A program made the translations under genes and the position numbers. 64,000 nt of DNA from Hyphomicrobiales bacterium. GTDB lineage: Bacteria > Pseudomonadota > Alphaproteobacteria > Rhizobiales > Rhizobiaceae. Of the stretch, positions 1 to 8,359 are shown one piece after another. Positions within the stretch are counted from its first letter, which is position 1, and each line of letters opens with the position of its first letter. The stretch spans positions 1 through 64,000 of the forward strand of contig UCIV01000036.1 in assembly GCA_900472575.1 (NCBI GenBank), in the 5' to 3' direction. The notes below the pieces were generated by a model, which saw only the letters and a program-made list of their open reading frames with translations, ran no database searches and was not told the origin of the DNA.

Positions 1-132
1 CTCCTTTCAAGGAGAGTGAATCACACACCGTCAACAAGATGAACCCCGTTTATGGGGACGCGGCCTAGGCTGAGAGGCCGAGATGCGCTAGAAGGCACCC
101 TAACGGGACATAGACACCCAGAGGTAACCACT

Positions 133-546
133 ATGCGGGCAGGATCACCGGACAGCGAATGGCGCGAGGACTGCGCCCCCCGCCGTGTGCTTGAAATTTT
201 CTCGAGCAAATGGACAAGCATGATCCTGCATGTGCTCGATACGAGACACGGGGGCCGCGCCCGCACTGGCGTACTCCAGCGTAGCCTTCCAGGGATATCG
301 AAGAAGATGCTCACGCAAACGCTGCGCGACATGGAAGCGGACGGGCTGGTAACACGGCGCGTTTACGGGACAGTGCCGCAGGCAGTCGATTATACGCTGA
401 GCCCACTAGGTAAGCGATTTGTGGAGCCGCTGGAGCTACTCTATGGCTGGGGTCGAGCAAATTCCGATGCTTTGGACCAGCTCGCATTCAATCGGGGGAT
501 GGAGAGACCACCCCGCGAGAGCTCAACGCGCGATACTTCGCCTTGA
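133..546 (+). CDS. HxlR-family winged-helix transcriptional regulator
   Basis: The 137-residue product is a small winged-helix DNA-binding regulator of the HxlR type. Residues ~15-30 (RRVLEIFSSKWTSMIL) correspond to the family's first helix with its conserved K-W. The recognition-helix and wing region follows at ~55-95 (ISKKMLTQTLRDMEADGL, then a basic strand and YTLSPLGK). These proteins bind DNA as dimers and usually control a nearby redox or catabolic gene, but no partner is visible because the next gene downstream is a pseudogene. An in-frame start at 52 also exists. I chose the ATG at 133 because GAGG lies 9 bases upstream and homology begins just after it. The ligand cannot be told from sequence. 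Confidence 0.85.
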   Translation: MRAGSPDSEWREDCAPRRVLEIFSSKWTSMILHVLDTRHGGRARTGVLQRSLPGISKKMLTQTLRDMEADGLVTRRVYGTVPQAVDYTLSPLGKRFVEPLELLYGWGRANSDALDQLAFNRGMERPPRESSTRDTSP

Positions 547-777
547 AGGTATCCGGACCTGAAACCTGATCTTGCTTCGCTTCCATTCCCGATTTTTCAA
601 GAAAGTCAGGGACTTAAACCCCAGTTCTTGGTCGCCATCTCAATCCCTGTGAATTCTAAAGACGGTTTCAGCTTCTGGCGGCAACCATTCTCAAACATCT
701 TCTTTTGTCTGGCTGCCGAAGTCTGGATCCGCTCTATTGTAGACTTGCGAACCGCCTGAATCACAACCAGCGGCTAG

Positions 778-1250
778 ATGGACCAAGCGCCTGATCGAAA
801 TTGGATGGAAACGGATGAAAGAACGGAAACTCTAAATACTACGACCGTCCGCATCACCCCCGAAATCCTCTCCTTGATTGCCGAAATCGACGAATTAAAA
901 GCGCTTGGCGCGCGATCGGCCGGATCGCGCCAGAGCGGTTATCCAGCCTCCGGCGCGTCGCGACAACTGAGAGTGTCGGTTCCTCCACACGTATCGAAGG
1001 AGCGCGCCTCACCGATCGAGAGGTCGAAAGGTTGCTTGCAAACATTCGCCTGGGGTCCTTTACGACGCGCGACGAACAAGAGGTTGCCGGCTACGCGGAA
1101 GTGATGGAGACAATCTTCAGTGCTTACGACGCAATCTCGTTCACTGAGAACCATATCCGTCAGCTCCACCCCGACCTTCTTGCAGATTCGACCAAGGATG
1201 AACGGCATCGCGGCGCCTACAAAAAACTCTCCAACAACGTTAAAGTCCTG
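778..1250 (+). pseudogene. Fic-family protein, N-terminal fragment with frameshift
   Basis: Two overlapping frames together encode the N-terminal half of a Fic (AMP-transferase fold) protein. Frame 1 gives TTTVRITPEILSLIAEID. After a one-base shift near 900, frame 3 continues with WRAIGRIAPERLSSLRRVAT, SSTRIEGARLTDREVERLL and the helical segment up to YKKLSNNV. The SxxIEGxxL-type motif belongs to the Fic N-terminal domain, whose glutamate-bearing helix can inhibit the catalytic domain. The catalytic HPFxxGNGR domain is absent: similarity stops at ~1250, where an IS110 transposase tail begins in another frame. This is therefore a remnant removed by insertion or recombination plus an indel. A second, different Fic relic lies at the right end of the window. 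Confidence 0.75.
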
Positions 1251-1383
1251 GGGGCTTAAACTGCGTGAGCGGCTGGGCTTCAAACGTGCCGCGGTTGCTG
1301 TTGCGCGAAAACTTGCTGTCATCATGCATAGGATGCTCAAAACCCGAGAAGCGTTCCATCCATTGGCCGGTGCTACCGCATAG
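1245..1383 (+). mobile_element. IS110-family transposase, C-terminal remnant
   Basis: The frame ending at the TAG at 1381-1383 encodes SWGLKLRERLGFKRAAVAVA followed by RKLAVIMHRML and ends in AGATA. This is the typical C-terminus of IS110/IS902-type DEDD transposases, which end in a basic helix of the form RKLAVIxHxM. Nothing of the catalytic N-terminal domain is present here. The piece abuts the truncated Fic gene directly, so it marks the junction that removed the Fic catalytic domain. An N-terminal IS110 remnant lies at ~9.9-10.4 kb, but I cannot tell whether the two came from one element. Confidence 0.65.
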
Positions 1384-1958
1384 GCGAAAATCCGGCCTAC
1401 CTGCCTCAGTGCCTCAACCCAATTGAGATACTGGGCGTCCCTGCTGTGGACGTGGGTTGGGTCATTCCGTCGAATCGGTGGCAGCTCATGTAGACTGCGT
1501 CTTGAACACAGGAAGACCCGCCCTTCGAAAACCCATCATGCGGCGACCGTATGTCGACCGCGGAGCAAACCGTGCCCACGGCGCCGGACGAATTTAATAG
1601 CGATGCGAATCCAATAAACGTGAAAAAAGCTGTGATGCATAAGCTTGCAGCACGGCAACGAAATATATCGTCTGAAATCCGCTTGACCTCATACAGGCGA
1701 TTACACAACAGGTTCGGAGCCGTTGCGCTCACTTAGAATAACTAAGCATCTAAATCGCTTACGAGTAACTGCCGACTACTGTTTGAATTGCGCCGAGCAA
1801 CCGTGCCTCCTTCTCATTCGCGGTTTCGAGGGCGATCAATTACCACGGCTCAGCCTTGTAATCGAATATATTAGCACGACTTATAGTGCAGCGACGGTTT
1901 GTCTTCAGGGCGCTGTCGCCAAGGTCGCAAATCCTTGCCCCAACTAAAGGAGGACAGC
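1384..1958. other. Intergenic stretch, probably IS110 flank; no supported gene
   Basis: The stretch follows the IS110 tail and probably includes the non-coding right end of that element at its start. Short ORFs occur on both strands, for example plus 1551-1736 and minus 1406-1732. None has a convincing ribosome binding site together with family similarity. The last ~20 bases hold the strong AAAGGAGG site for the gene at 1959. Confidence 0.4.
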
Positions 1959-2249
1959 ATGTCTTCCAATCCACCAGCAGCAGCGCAGATCGACAACGAC
2001 GGCTTCAAGCTGATCCGGGACGTCTTGAGGACTGCCGGTCTTCGTGGCGTCGAAACCGATGCGAGTTCCGATATGAAGCGCGACGCACTGATCTTTCTCA
2101 CCTCCGAATTTCGCGGTGGGGTCAGGACCAAAGCCAAACTATTGGACGCGCTCACTCGGCGCAGCCGGTCTTCAACGGTCGGCGCCCGGTTCGGCCGTTT
2201 TTCGAAAGAAGATGCCCTCGACCGGTGGCGGGACGAAGGTGGGCGTTGA
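1959..2249 (+). CDS. Hypothetical small protein (96 aa)
   Basis: A soluble, charged 96-residue protein with no signal peptide or membrane segment and no domain I recognise. It is predicted mostly helical, with a basic C-terminal part. The start is well defined: AAAGGAGG ends six bases before the ATG at 1959, so the longer in-frame start at 1899 is unlikely. Its stop codon overlaps the next start by one base (TGATG at 2247-2251), indicating translational coupling with the DUF1488 gene. The pair is probably a two-gene operon of unknown role. Confidence 0.65.
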   Translation: MSSNPPAAAQIDNDGFKLIRDVLRTAGLRGVETDASSDMKRDALIFLTSEFRGGVRTKAKLLDALTRRSRSSTVGARFGRFSKEDALDRWRDEGGR

Positions 2250-2515
2250 TGGGTATTAGGTTTCCGAATGAAGCTCGAAGTTTCGATGACAAGAACCGCT
2301 GTGTTCGATTTAGCGGGTACGACGGGATGTTTGAGGTCAAATTCTATCTCGCGACTGACGTACTCGCCTGTGGTAAAGCGCACAGACACGCAAGCGAGAG
2401 CGACTACCTGACCACGTTCGATGCGTCACGACGGAGAATTCTAAAAGTGGCCACAAATGCTTACTTGTCAGCGCAATCGAATTCTATCTCCTTGAGCTTA
2501 CGGGATTTCGGTTGA
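2249..2515 (+). CDS. DUF1488 family protein
   Basis: The 88-residue product matches the DUF1488 pattern common in rhizobia. It begins MGIRFPNEARSFDD, follows with RCVRFSGYDGMFEVKFYL, and has a C-terminal helix TTFDASRRRILKVA. The family is small, cytoplasmic and of unknown function. The start is the ATG that overlaps the stop of the upstream gene by one base. No separate ribosome binding site is visible, so translation likely depends on the upstream gene. The final ~20 residues are serine-rich and may be less conserved. Confidence 0.8.
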   Translation: MGIRFPNEARSFDDKNRCVRFSGYDGMFEVKFYLATDVLACGKAHRHASESDYLTTFDASRRRILKVATNAYLSAQSNSISLSLRDFG

Positions 2516-2543
2516 GCAGGCTGTCTTCTTAAAGGATATGACC

Positions 2544-2714
2544 ATGCGTCAGCCAACCATTCCAGGAACCAGCCCACCCGGCACAGCGAAAATGGTTCTG
2601 GTCAGCGACTTCGCAAGACGGTTTCGACTTGATCGGGTCGAGGAGAACAGATTACGGAAGCTTCTCGGACCAATCGCCAGAGAGACAGATCTTCTCAGAA
2701 ACGCGGGCCGATAG
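2544..2714 (+). CDS. Small basic hypothetical protein (56 aa)
   Basis: A 56-codon ORF with an AAAGGA site seven bases ahead of the ATG, lying 28 bases after the DUF1488 gene on the same strand. The product starts with a proline-rich segment and ends with an arginine/leucine-rich amphipathic helix. It has no recognisable domain. Codon use resembles its neighbours. It could be the third cistron of the 1959-2714 cluster. Confidence 0.45.
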   Translation: MRQPTIPGTSPPGTAKMVLVSDFARRFRLDRVEENRLRKLLGPIARETDLLRNAGR

Positions 2715-2926
2715 GCGCGGGTTGTGAAGGGTTGGTTCGCCCTTACAGGACGGATCGCATTTTCACTTTGACAGCGGCGACTGCGATGACCTTGCAGGAC
2801 TTCGTGATTGTCACAGCGCATCGGGCTGGAAATAGCTCCAAAAACCGAGCGCCTTGCAAACCATGAAGGCGCGATGCGGATCACGGCTTCACTGGACAGT
2901 TCCATCTCAAGAAACGGATCTCAGCC

Positions 2927-3154
2927 ATGAAGACTACTATAAAAACGGTCACCATCGATCGACCGTTCCAACTGCCTCGGATGGCCGCACCACATCCGCC
3001 AGGGACGTTCGAGCTCCAAATCGACGAGGAACCTCTCGATGTGGTGTGGGAAGCCTATCACCGAACGATGACACTGTTCCTGACCTCGGATGGCCTGACC
3101 GAGGCATGGCCGGTGTCTGAAGAAGAACTGGACAAGGCGATGGCGTCGCATTGA
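2927..3154 (+). CDS. Hypothetical protein (75 aa)
   Basis: The 75-residue product looks like a small beta-rich rhizobial protein. An opening strand KTTIKTVTIDRPFQLP is followed by a PPGTFELQIDEEPLD segment typical of a set of uncharacterised proteobacterial proteins, and then a C-terminal helix EEELDKAM. I cannot name the family. The ATG at 2927 has only a weak purine-rich stretch upstream. No operon partner is close: the previous small ORF ends at 2714 and the next gene starts at 3634. Confidence 0.6.
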   Translation: MKTTIKTVTIDRPFQLPRMAAPHPPGTFELQIDEEPLDVVWEAYHRTMTLFLTSDGLTEAWPVSEEELDKAMASH

Positions 3155-3633
3155 TTCTTACCCTCTGTTTTGGCCGCCTCACACAAGACCTTCCGGTCGG
3201 CAGACCGAACTCGGCAAGCTGCGCGTCTGGGGTCGCAAACCGTCTCTGAAACTCTGGAAGGCATCCACGCCGTTCAGGTGAATTAAAGGGGCGAGGCGTT
3301 GAATTTGCGCCCGTTGCACTCCGCAAACAATACAAGCCGAACCTGGAGGGAAGTATGTCGGGCATTCCGACAGCGCTCTGACGGGCGCTGGCAGTCATTT
3401 TCTTAAACTCGTCGCGAATGAGTTAAGCGCAACAGATAATCATATGTCGTGCGAGTTTATTATCGTTGGGCGGACACAACATTAAGCCGCAATGAGAGCT
3501 TAGTCTCTTCAGCTCATGACGCCGCGCCGATGCGGCTATGTCATTGGCGCGTTCGCCGACATTCGTGGCACTCAATCATTCTCAGGAATAATTCCGTTTA
3601 AGAGGCAAGCCTTGTGAGGCTTGAAGTGTTCTT
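3155..3633. other. Intergenic region with a small hairpin before the DUF4167 gene
   Basis: No coding signal is convincing here. Near its right edge, CAAGCC at 3606-3611 and GGCTTG at 3618-3623 form a 6-bp stem just before the proposed TTG start at 3634. This could affect initiation or be the tail of an upstream transcript. The rest is unremarkable. Confidence 0.35.
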
Positions 3634-3882
3634 TTGAATTCATCACGCCAAAATTCCCGCCCATCGACCATCAGGCCTGCAAAGGCTCGCCTGACCGCAA
3701 CCGAAACTCCTAACTGGCAGAGCCTGACCAAGCGATATGAGCAATACCTAGCTCTGGCGCGGGAAACTGCCCAGGCGGGAGACAGAATCGAGGCGGAGAA
3801 TCTTTATCAGCACGCAGAACACTTCTATCGGACGGCAGCCCTCCAGAAAGCGCGTAAGCAACAATTAACATCAAGCAGCTGA
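3634..3882 (+). CDS. DUF4167-domain protein (short)
   Basis: The C-terminal half carries the DUF4167 signature: YEQYLALARETAQAGDRIEA then ENLYQHAEHFYR. In full-length alphaproteobacterial members this domain follows a long basic, Asn/Gly-rich N-terminus. Here only ~25 basic residues precede it, giving 82 aa in all, so this is a minimal member or a truncated copy. The only in-frame start is a TTG at 3634 with weak spacing to a purine stretch, which supports possible 5' loss. The function of the family is unknown. Confidence 0.65.
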   Translation: MNSSRQNSRPSTIRPAKARLTATETPNWQSLTKRYEQYLALARETAQAGDRIEAENLYQHAEHFYRTAALQKARKQQLTSSS

Positions 3883-3906
3883 AACCGGCCCGTAGGACTT
3901 TCAGGA

Positions 3907-4136
3907 AAAGCTTGGCTACAGATCGTCACGAGATATCGCAATCCGTATGCTGGCAACGGACTGGCGCAGCTGCCCCTTTCGTCAGCCTCTGGACGCTGCC
4001 TTAGCTGACGGTTGATTTCGTCTTCTGGTAGGGCATGACTTTGATCATTCCGGCGGCGGGGTTTCTGCTTCGGCTACTCATGATCCAACTGCGACCACTG
4101 CGCCTTCTTCGACCGCCGGTGCGTCAATGATTGAAC
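3907..4136 (+). pseudogene. Fatty acid desaturase, decayed N-terminal fragment
   Basis: Translation in shifting frames reproduces the first ~95 residues of the intact desaturase at 31387. KAWLQIVTRYRNPYAG matches KAWLKILAKYRQPDVG. PAAGFLLRLLM matches PAAAFLLRLFM. After an indel, DHCAFFDRRCVND matches the region that follows the first histidine box. The HDCGH box itself is damaged, and an in-frame stop plus at least two frameshifts are present. No catalytic function is possible. It sits directly upstream of a decayed glycosyltransferase/debranching gene, and another desaturase fragment lies near the intact copy of that pair. Confidence 0.75.
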
Positions 4137-4351
4137 AGGCTAAGTTCTCGGTATCGTCACTCACGCCTTATGACTACGGGTTGAGAGTACAGATGTTTAT
4201 GATTTCAGCGCAAAAGCCTAGTAAAACCCGCTTGTCGCTCCATATACTGCTTACGCTGTTCTTGTGCATTAGCAACGCCCTCGTGAGCGGATGCTGGCGT
4301 CCTACGAAATATCTTGCTGGACTGGTGCTTAGCACAACAAAGAACACTCCA

Positions 4352-5444
4352 ACGCGTATAGCGCAAGTCGCACCACTGGCGGAATCAGTTCCGCCCAAAC
4401 TCTATGGCGGCACCGAGCGCGTCGTCTCCTGGCTCACGGAAGACCTTGTCGAGCAGGGTCACGATGTTACCTTGTTTGCCAGCGCAGACTCAGAAACCTC
4501 TGCTGAACTCGTACGGGCCGTGCCCCAGGGCCTGCGCCTGGCGGGCATACGTGATCACAACGCAAGTCTCCTCGTGATGCTGGAAGAGGTTCGCCGCCGG
4601 GCTTCGTCATTCGACGTCATCCACTTCCATGTGGACCTACTTCAGTTTCCTAGCTTTCGAGATTCTTCTACACGGCGTTTGACGACGTTACACGGGAGGC
4701 TTGATCTGCCGGATTTTCATCCGGTCTACCGTGCTTTTCCGGAGATGCCGCTGGTCTCCATCACAAGGACCTGCGCCAAAAAATAAACAAAAGCGTGATT
4801 ATCTCGCCTTTCTAGGCCGAGTAGCGCCTGAGAAACGGCCGGACCGCGCAATCGAGATTGCAAAGCGAACCGGAATTCCGCTGAAGATTGCTGCAAAGGT
4901 CGATCCAACGGACCAAGACTACTTCGATCACGTCATTCGTCCGCAGCTCGACCACCGGACGCTTGCTCAGGGTGAAGCTCGATATAATCCTATGTCATAC
5001 CATAACGGGTCTATATGGCCGATGCAATGCCGCGATCGCAATCGGCTTTGCGCAATACGACCTTAAGGAGGGGCGGTGCGCGTGTTCGAAGGACCTTTTT
5101 GACGCTACCAAAGGGCAGGAGATGCGGCGTCTGCCTGAGTTATTTTGTGGCTTTATCAGAAACCAGGTCGAGGTCCGACGCCATATCCGGTTGCCTGCTC
5201 TTCGCAGGCATGGGCCGCTTCAGCCACCTCCAGAATTCTGGGGCCGTGTCTTGGTCTCGGGCAGGCCAACAGTTAGAATGAAAACCGCTTCCGTAAACCG
5301 ACCATGCCACATTCTTAGATGAGATGTCCGGCGGAATGTTCAGATCGGCTCATCTTCAGCCGATTTTCGAATGCATCGGTACGGAAACGACGTGGCAACG
5401 AATGTTTGGATCGATGGGGAGATGCTAAGATCCACATCGTTAAG
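4352..5444 (+). pseudogene. Chimeric remnant: glycosyltransferase joined to debranching-enzyme C-terminus
   Basis: The stretch is a decayed copy of the two intact genes at 47228-50553. The left part matches the glycosyltransferase (RIAQVAPLAESVPP, LYGGTERVVSWLTE and so on), but its start codon has become ACG. A frameshift occurs near 4770, and a segment of ~35 codons of the intact gene is lost there. At ~4955 the reading passes from the transferase (VIRPQLD) straight into the debranching enzyme (RTLAQGEARYNPMSYHNGS), which removes about 2.2 kb relative to the intact locus. The debranching part then decays through more frameshifts to ~5444. Similarity extends ~100 bases upstream of the lost start, so the promoter region was copied as well. 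Confidence 0.9.
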
Positions 5445-5552
5445 TATCGCGTTGGTAGTGGCATACTCTGGATCGTATTCTCCCGGTCAGTGTGGTGCTG
5501 CCATCAAATGTAGCGGCAAGCCTACAATCCTGATCGTGGTAGAGCGATAAGA

Positions 5553-5583
5553 GCTGCCCCCCTCCGTGAGGCGGGCGGGCAGC
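5553..5583 (+). terminator. Hairpin after the chimeric pseudogene
   Basis: GCTGCCC at 5553-5559 pairs with GGGCAGC at 5577-5583, with further GC pairing inside. Only a short T-run follows, so termination is possible but not certain. Confidence 0.35.
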
Positions 5584-5646
5584 CCTTTGCGCAGAAGATG
5601 CTGCAGGCTCTAGTCGCGACGGCAATCACAATTTCCGGTTTATTTC

Positions 5647-5671
5647 GGAACGAAACTGCTCGGCAGAGGTT
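5647..5671 (+). promoter_or_regulatory. EcfG-type general stress promoter candidate
   Basis: GGAAC at 5647-5651 is followed after 17 bases by GTT. This fits the alphaproteobacterial EcfG consensus (GGAAC, 16-17 bases, cGTT). It lies ~50 bases upstream of the GTG start of the PepSY-like gene and could drive the 5721-7275 stress gene run. Confidence 0.6.
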
Positions 5672-5720
5672 AGATGCTCACTGGTCTGTGAATACAGGTC
5701 CGATACGAGAGGAAGCATCA

Positions 5721-6038
5721 GTGAAAAACATAATTCTTGCCGCGGCGCTCATCAGCGCGTCCGCTTTATCTGCGCATGCCCAGACGACACCGTCCGCTAA
5801 CTCGAGCGGTGACACCCCGGCCGTAGCAACGCCCGATTCCAAGAATGCGATCGCACCCGTCGAGGGCGCCAATAGCTTCACCCAGGATCAGGCAAAATCC
5901 CGCATTGAGAAGGCAGGCTTCTCCGACGTCAAGAACCTGAAGAAGGACGACAAGGGCATCTGGATGGCTGCCGGCATGAAGGACGGAAAATCCGTCAATG
6001 TCGCGCTCGACTACCAGGGCAACGTCGTTGCCAAATAA
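5721..6038 (+). CDS. Secreted PepSY-like small protein
   Basis: The 105-residue product begins with a clear Sec signal peptide (MKNIILAAALISASALSAHA) followed by a Ser/Thr/Ala-rich linker. Its ~55-residue C-terminal domain (FTQDQAKSRIEKAGFSDVK to VNVALDYQGNVVAK) resembles the PepSY fold, which occurs in periplasmic inhibitory or membrane-associated proteins. I chose the GTG at 5721, with GAGGAAG upstream, over the longer ORF because the signal peptide begins exactly there. An EcfG-type promoter site lies just upstream. It heads a run of three same-strand stress genes. The partner is unknown. Confidence 0.75.
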   Translation: MKNIILAAALISASALSAHAQTTPSANSSGDTPAVATPDSKNAIAPVEGANSFTQDQAKSRIEKAGFSDVKNLKKDDKGIWMAAGMKDGKSVNVALDYQGNVVAK

Positions 6039-6067
6039 TTCAACACATTCAATAGGAAATTTTGATC

Positions 6068-6670
6068 ATGAAAACTGTAACAGGACTTTTCGACGACTAT
6101 TCCGACGCTAGTGCCGCTGTCAGCGCGCTCGAATCCGCCGGCGTGCCATCCAAGGATATCAGCATTGTTTCCAACAATGCCGATAATCGTCACGCCGACA
6201 CGTCGAACGCGACAGAAGGTGCCGGCACAGGCGCTGGTATCGGCGCAGCCGTCGGCGGGGCGGGCGGTCTTCTAACAGGCCTCGGCCTGATGGCCATTCC
6301 CGGTGTTGGACCCGTTGTTGCGGCCGGTTGGCTGGCGGCAACCGCGGTAGGAGCGGTCGCGGGTGCGGTTGCAGGCGGTGCGACGGGCGGTATTATCGGC
6401 GCGCTGACAAGCTCTGGCGTGTCTGAGGACGATGCGCATGTCTACGCCGAAGGTGTTCGCCGCGGCGGTTCGCTGGTAACCGCAAAGGTGGACGATGCAC
6501 TCGCTCCCGAAGCCGAGGTAATCCTGGAGCGCTCGAACTGGGTTGATCCGGCTGAGCGCCGCGCGTCCTATAAAGAGCACGGCTGGACCAGGTTTGACGA
6601 TACGCTCGATCCTTACAAAGCTAACGAAGTCGAAGAGGAACGCGGCCGTTACCGCAACGCTGCACTGTGA
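6068..6670 (+). CDS. General stress protein 17M-like domain protein with glycine-zipper segment
   Basis: The N-terminal ~45 residues (KTVTGLFDDYSDASAAVSAL and DISIVSNN) match the fold seen in YflT/general-stress-17M proteins. A long Gly/Ala-rich segment at ~65-120 could span or associate with a membrane as a glycine zipper, and a second alpha/beta part (EDDAHVYAEGVRRGGSLVTA) follows. The charged C-terminal tail contains GWTRFDDTLDPY. The ATG at 6068 has AGGAAA nine bases upstream; an upstream TTG is less likely. It lies 29 bases after the PepSY-like gene, consistent with one stress operon. Its biochemical role is not known. Confidence 0.75.
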   Translation: MKTVTGLFDDYSDASAAVSALESAGVPSKDISIVSNNADNRHADTSNATEGAGTGAGIGAAVGGAGGLLTGLGLMAIPGVGPVVAAGWLAATAVGAVAGAVAGGATGGIIGALTSSGVSEDDAHVYAEGVRRGGSLVTAKVDDALAPEAEVILERSNWVDPAERRASYKEHGWTRFDDTLDPYKANEVEEERGRYRNAAL

Positions 6671-6738
6671 TCCAGATCGCGTCCCTTACGGCCGCAACAT
6701 CTAGCATTCGCATAGATTTTCAACCTAAGGATACTCAA

Positions 6739-7275
6739 ATGGCTACCGAAAAGACATTGAACGACCTCTTTCTTGACACCCTCAAGGATATCTATTTTGC
6801 GGAAAAACAGATCCTGAAGGCTCTGCCAAAGATGGCGCGTGCCGCTCAGTCGGAAGAAGGCAAAGCCGGCTTCCTGCAGCACCGTGACGAGACCCAAGGC
6901 CAGATCGAACGTCTCGAACAGATCTTCGAACTCCTCGGCAAGCCGGCCCGCGGCAAGACCTGCGAAGCCATCCAGGGCATTCTCGCCGAAGGCGAGGAAA
7001 TCATGGAAGAATACAAAGGCACCGCTGCGCTCGATGCCGGCCTCATCTCTTCGGCTCAGGCGGTAGAGCACTACGAGATCGCCCGCTACGGCACGTTGAA
7101 ATCCTGGGCCAAGCAGCTCGGCATGAAGGAAGCTGTCACCTTGCTCGATGCCACCCTGCAGGAAGAGATCGCGACCGACCAAAAGCTGACGGCCCTCGGT
7201 GAAGGGACAGCCAATGCCAAGGGCATGGGCGACGCCTCAGCCAGCGCCAAACCTGCGCTGAAGAAGGCCAGCTAA
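6739..7275 (+). CDS. DUF892 (YciE/YciF-type) ferritin-like protein
   Basis: The 178-residue protein has the DUF892 signature. EKTLNDLFLDTLKDIYFAEK opens the four-helix bundle, which also contains EGQ/EQ helices, CEAIQGILAEGEEIM, and AVEHYEIARYGTLKSWA. The Glu/His residues in these helices resemble a di-iron ferritin-like site. Family members are induced by osmotic, oxidative or general stress. A Lys/Ala-rich tail of ~25 residues follows the domain. The start is supported by AAGGAT upstream and by alignment with the paralogue at 29098, which shares ~75% of its residues. It ends the 5721-7275 gene run and is followed by a strong terminator. Confidence 0.92.
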   Translation: MATEKTLNDLFLDTLKDIYFAEKQILKALPKMARAAQSEEGKAGFLQHRDETQGQIERLEQIFELLGKPARGKTCEAIQGILAEGEEIMEEYKGTAALDAGLISSAQAVEHYEIARYGTLKSWAKQLGMKEAVTLLDATLQEEIATDQKLTALGEGTANAKGMGDASASAKPALKKAS

Positions 7276-7294
7276 ACTCCCTTAGCAAATGATC

Positions 7295-7322
7295 AGGCCG
7301 CCTTTCAAGGCGGCCTTTTTTG
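7295..7322 (+). terminator. Rho-independent terminator
   Basis: AGGCCGCCTT and AAGGCGGCCT form a near-perfect 10-bp GC-rich stem, followed immediately by six T residues. It lies 19 bases after the DUF892 stop and closes the stress gene run. Confidence 0.9.
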
Positions 7323-7368
7323 CTTTCAAGTCGCCCATTTTCACACCCCTGTCCAGGAGCTTGACCCA

Positions 7369-7625
7369 TGGCCAAAAACGAGCCACTGCGTCCGCAGATT
7401 CGAAGTTTATCACCGCGACTATCCACGATCAGAAACTGACGCGTGGTACGGGTGGGGAGCTTCACCAGACCGCCGATGGCGACACGCCGGTGATGACACT
7501 GCCCAGGGCGGGGCCGGTGGCCGACGATCAGAACTCGCTTCGTGTCGGTCCACGTGGTCCGCTTGTCGTCGATGACTTTCATTTCCGGGAAAAAATGTTC
7601 CAACACGACCACGAGCGAAAAGCAT
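7369..7625 (+). pseudogene. Catalase (KatE-like), N-terminal fragment with frameshift
   Basis: After an ATG that reads MAKN, a one-base shift leads into SKFITATIHDQKLTRGTGGE. Next come VADDQNSLRVGPRGP and LVVDDFHFREKMFQHDHER, the N-terminal arm of large-subunit clade II catalases (D-N-Q-N-S-x-R-x-G-x-R-G-P, then F..REK..H.DHER). Similarity ends at ~7620. No heme-binding core, catalytic His/Asn or C-terminal domain follows. It is a truncated, frameshifted relic directly downstream of the DUF892 terminator. The window has an intact Mn-catalase at 25226, which may cover the lost peroxide-removing role. Confidence 0.7.
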
Positions 7626-7795
7626 TTGAAAGGGGAAATCTGCAGCGAACTCGATCGTCTCGAATTGTTGCTCACACAAATCGAACATCATTTCGTCCGC
7701 TACCGTGCAAATGGAAATTTGTCCGCTACCGTCCAATGACTTCTTCTCTCCTTCAAGTCACGATGAAGGTCGCGGCTGGTTAGACGGGAGCTGGT

Positions 7796-7966
7796 ATGCC
7801 TCGGTACTTTTTTAGTTTTGATTTCGCTGAGGAAACGATTGCCGATCCAGATGGCGGTGAGGCTTCCGACTTAGAAGCGGCGCGAGATGATGCTCGAGCA
7901 GCCATCCGCGAGATCGCAGCTCAATATCTCAAGGCAGAGATGATCTTCGGCGCTTATGACCGGTGA
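7796..7966 (+). CDS. DUF6894-like small protein, short form
   Basis: The product starts MPRYFFSFDFAEETIADPDG and ends after the helix DLEAARDDARAAIREIAAQY. This is the DUF6894 layout, usually 75-90 aa. At 56 aa it lacks the final strand (VFxVxF...) found in the two other copies in this window. The gene ends right at the junction with the truncated glf gene, so 3' loss by recombination is likely. A GGGAG stretch lies seven bases before the ATG. Function unknown. Confidence 0.55.
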   Translation: MPRYFFSFDFAEETIADPDGGEASDLEAARDDARAAIREIAAQYLKAEMIFGAYDR

Positions 7967-7969
7967 TCG

Positions 7970-8347
7970 AGGAAGTGCGAGCGAGGCGAGATATGACATC
8001 ACATCTTCTGGTGCATTAAGCTGTGTACCGAAGACGGCATTAATAGTATCGAGGTTTACGGGTAGCGGTACCTTGCGGTCGTTGTCGAGAAGCGCCACAA
8101 CTCGGTGCTCATAAGGCAGCCACCCGGTGAATTGGGATAGCCACGCGACGACCCGATCGTTGGAAGTATGAAAGAGATGTGGCCCGTACCGGTGAACTCG
8201 CACACCACAGTCATGCACATAGTCAAAACAGTTCCCGGCGATATGGTCGCGCTTTTCTATGACATCGACCTCGTGACCGGAAATCGCCAGCTCTCTCGCA
8301 TAGACCGCACCAGCGAAACCAGCGCCCACAACGAGAAGTTTGGCCAC
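7970..8347 (-). pseudogene. glf: UDP-galactopyranose mutase, N-terminal fragment
   Basis: The first ~125 residues are a good match to Glf. They include the FAD-binding motif (LLVVGAGFAGAVYARELA), then EKRDHIAGNCFDY and YGPHLFHTSNDRVVAWLSQF, and end around VMSYLAS. A full enzyme is ~370-400 aa and converts UDP-galactopyranose to UDP-galactofuranose for surface polysaccharides. Here the sequence stops at ~7970, where the DUF6894 fragment begins on the other strand. The substrate-binding and C-terminal FAD residues are missing, so it cannot be active. It follows the DUF707 gene by 12 bases on the same strand, suggesting they were once one polysaccharide operon. Confidence 0.8.
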
Positions 8348-8359
8348 AGCCTTATCCTT

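Noticed and set aside
1886..2515. 209-codon ORF covering the DUF1488 gene
   Set aside because: Only the last 88 codons match the family; the first part is the out-of-frame shadow of the 1959 gene.
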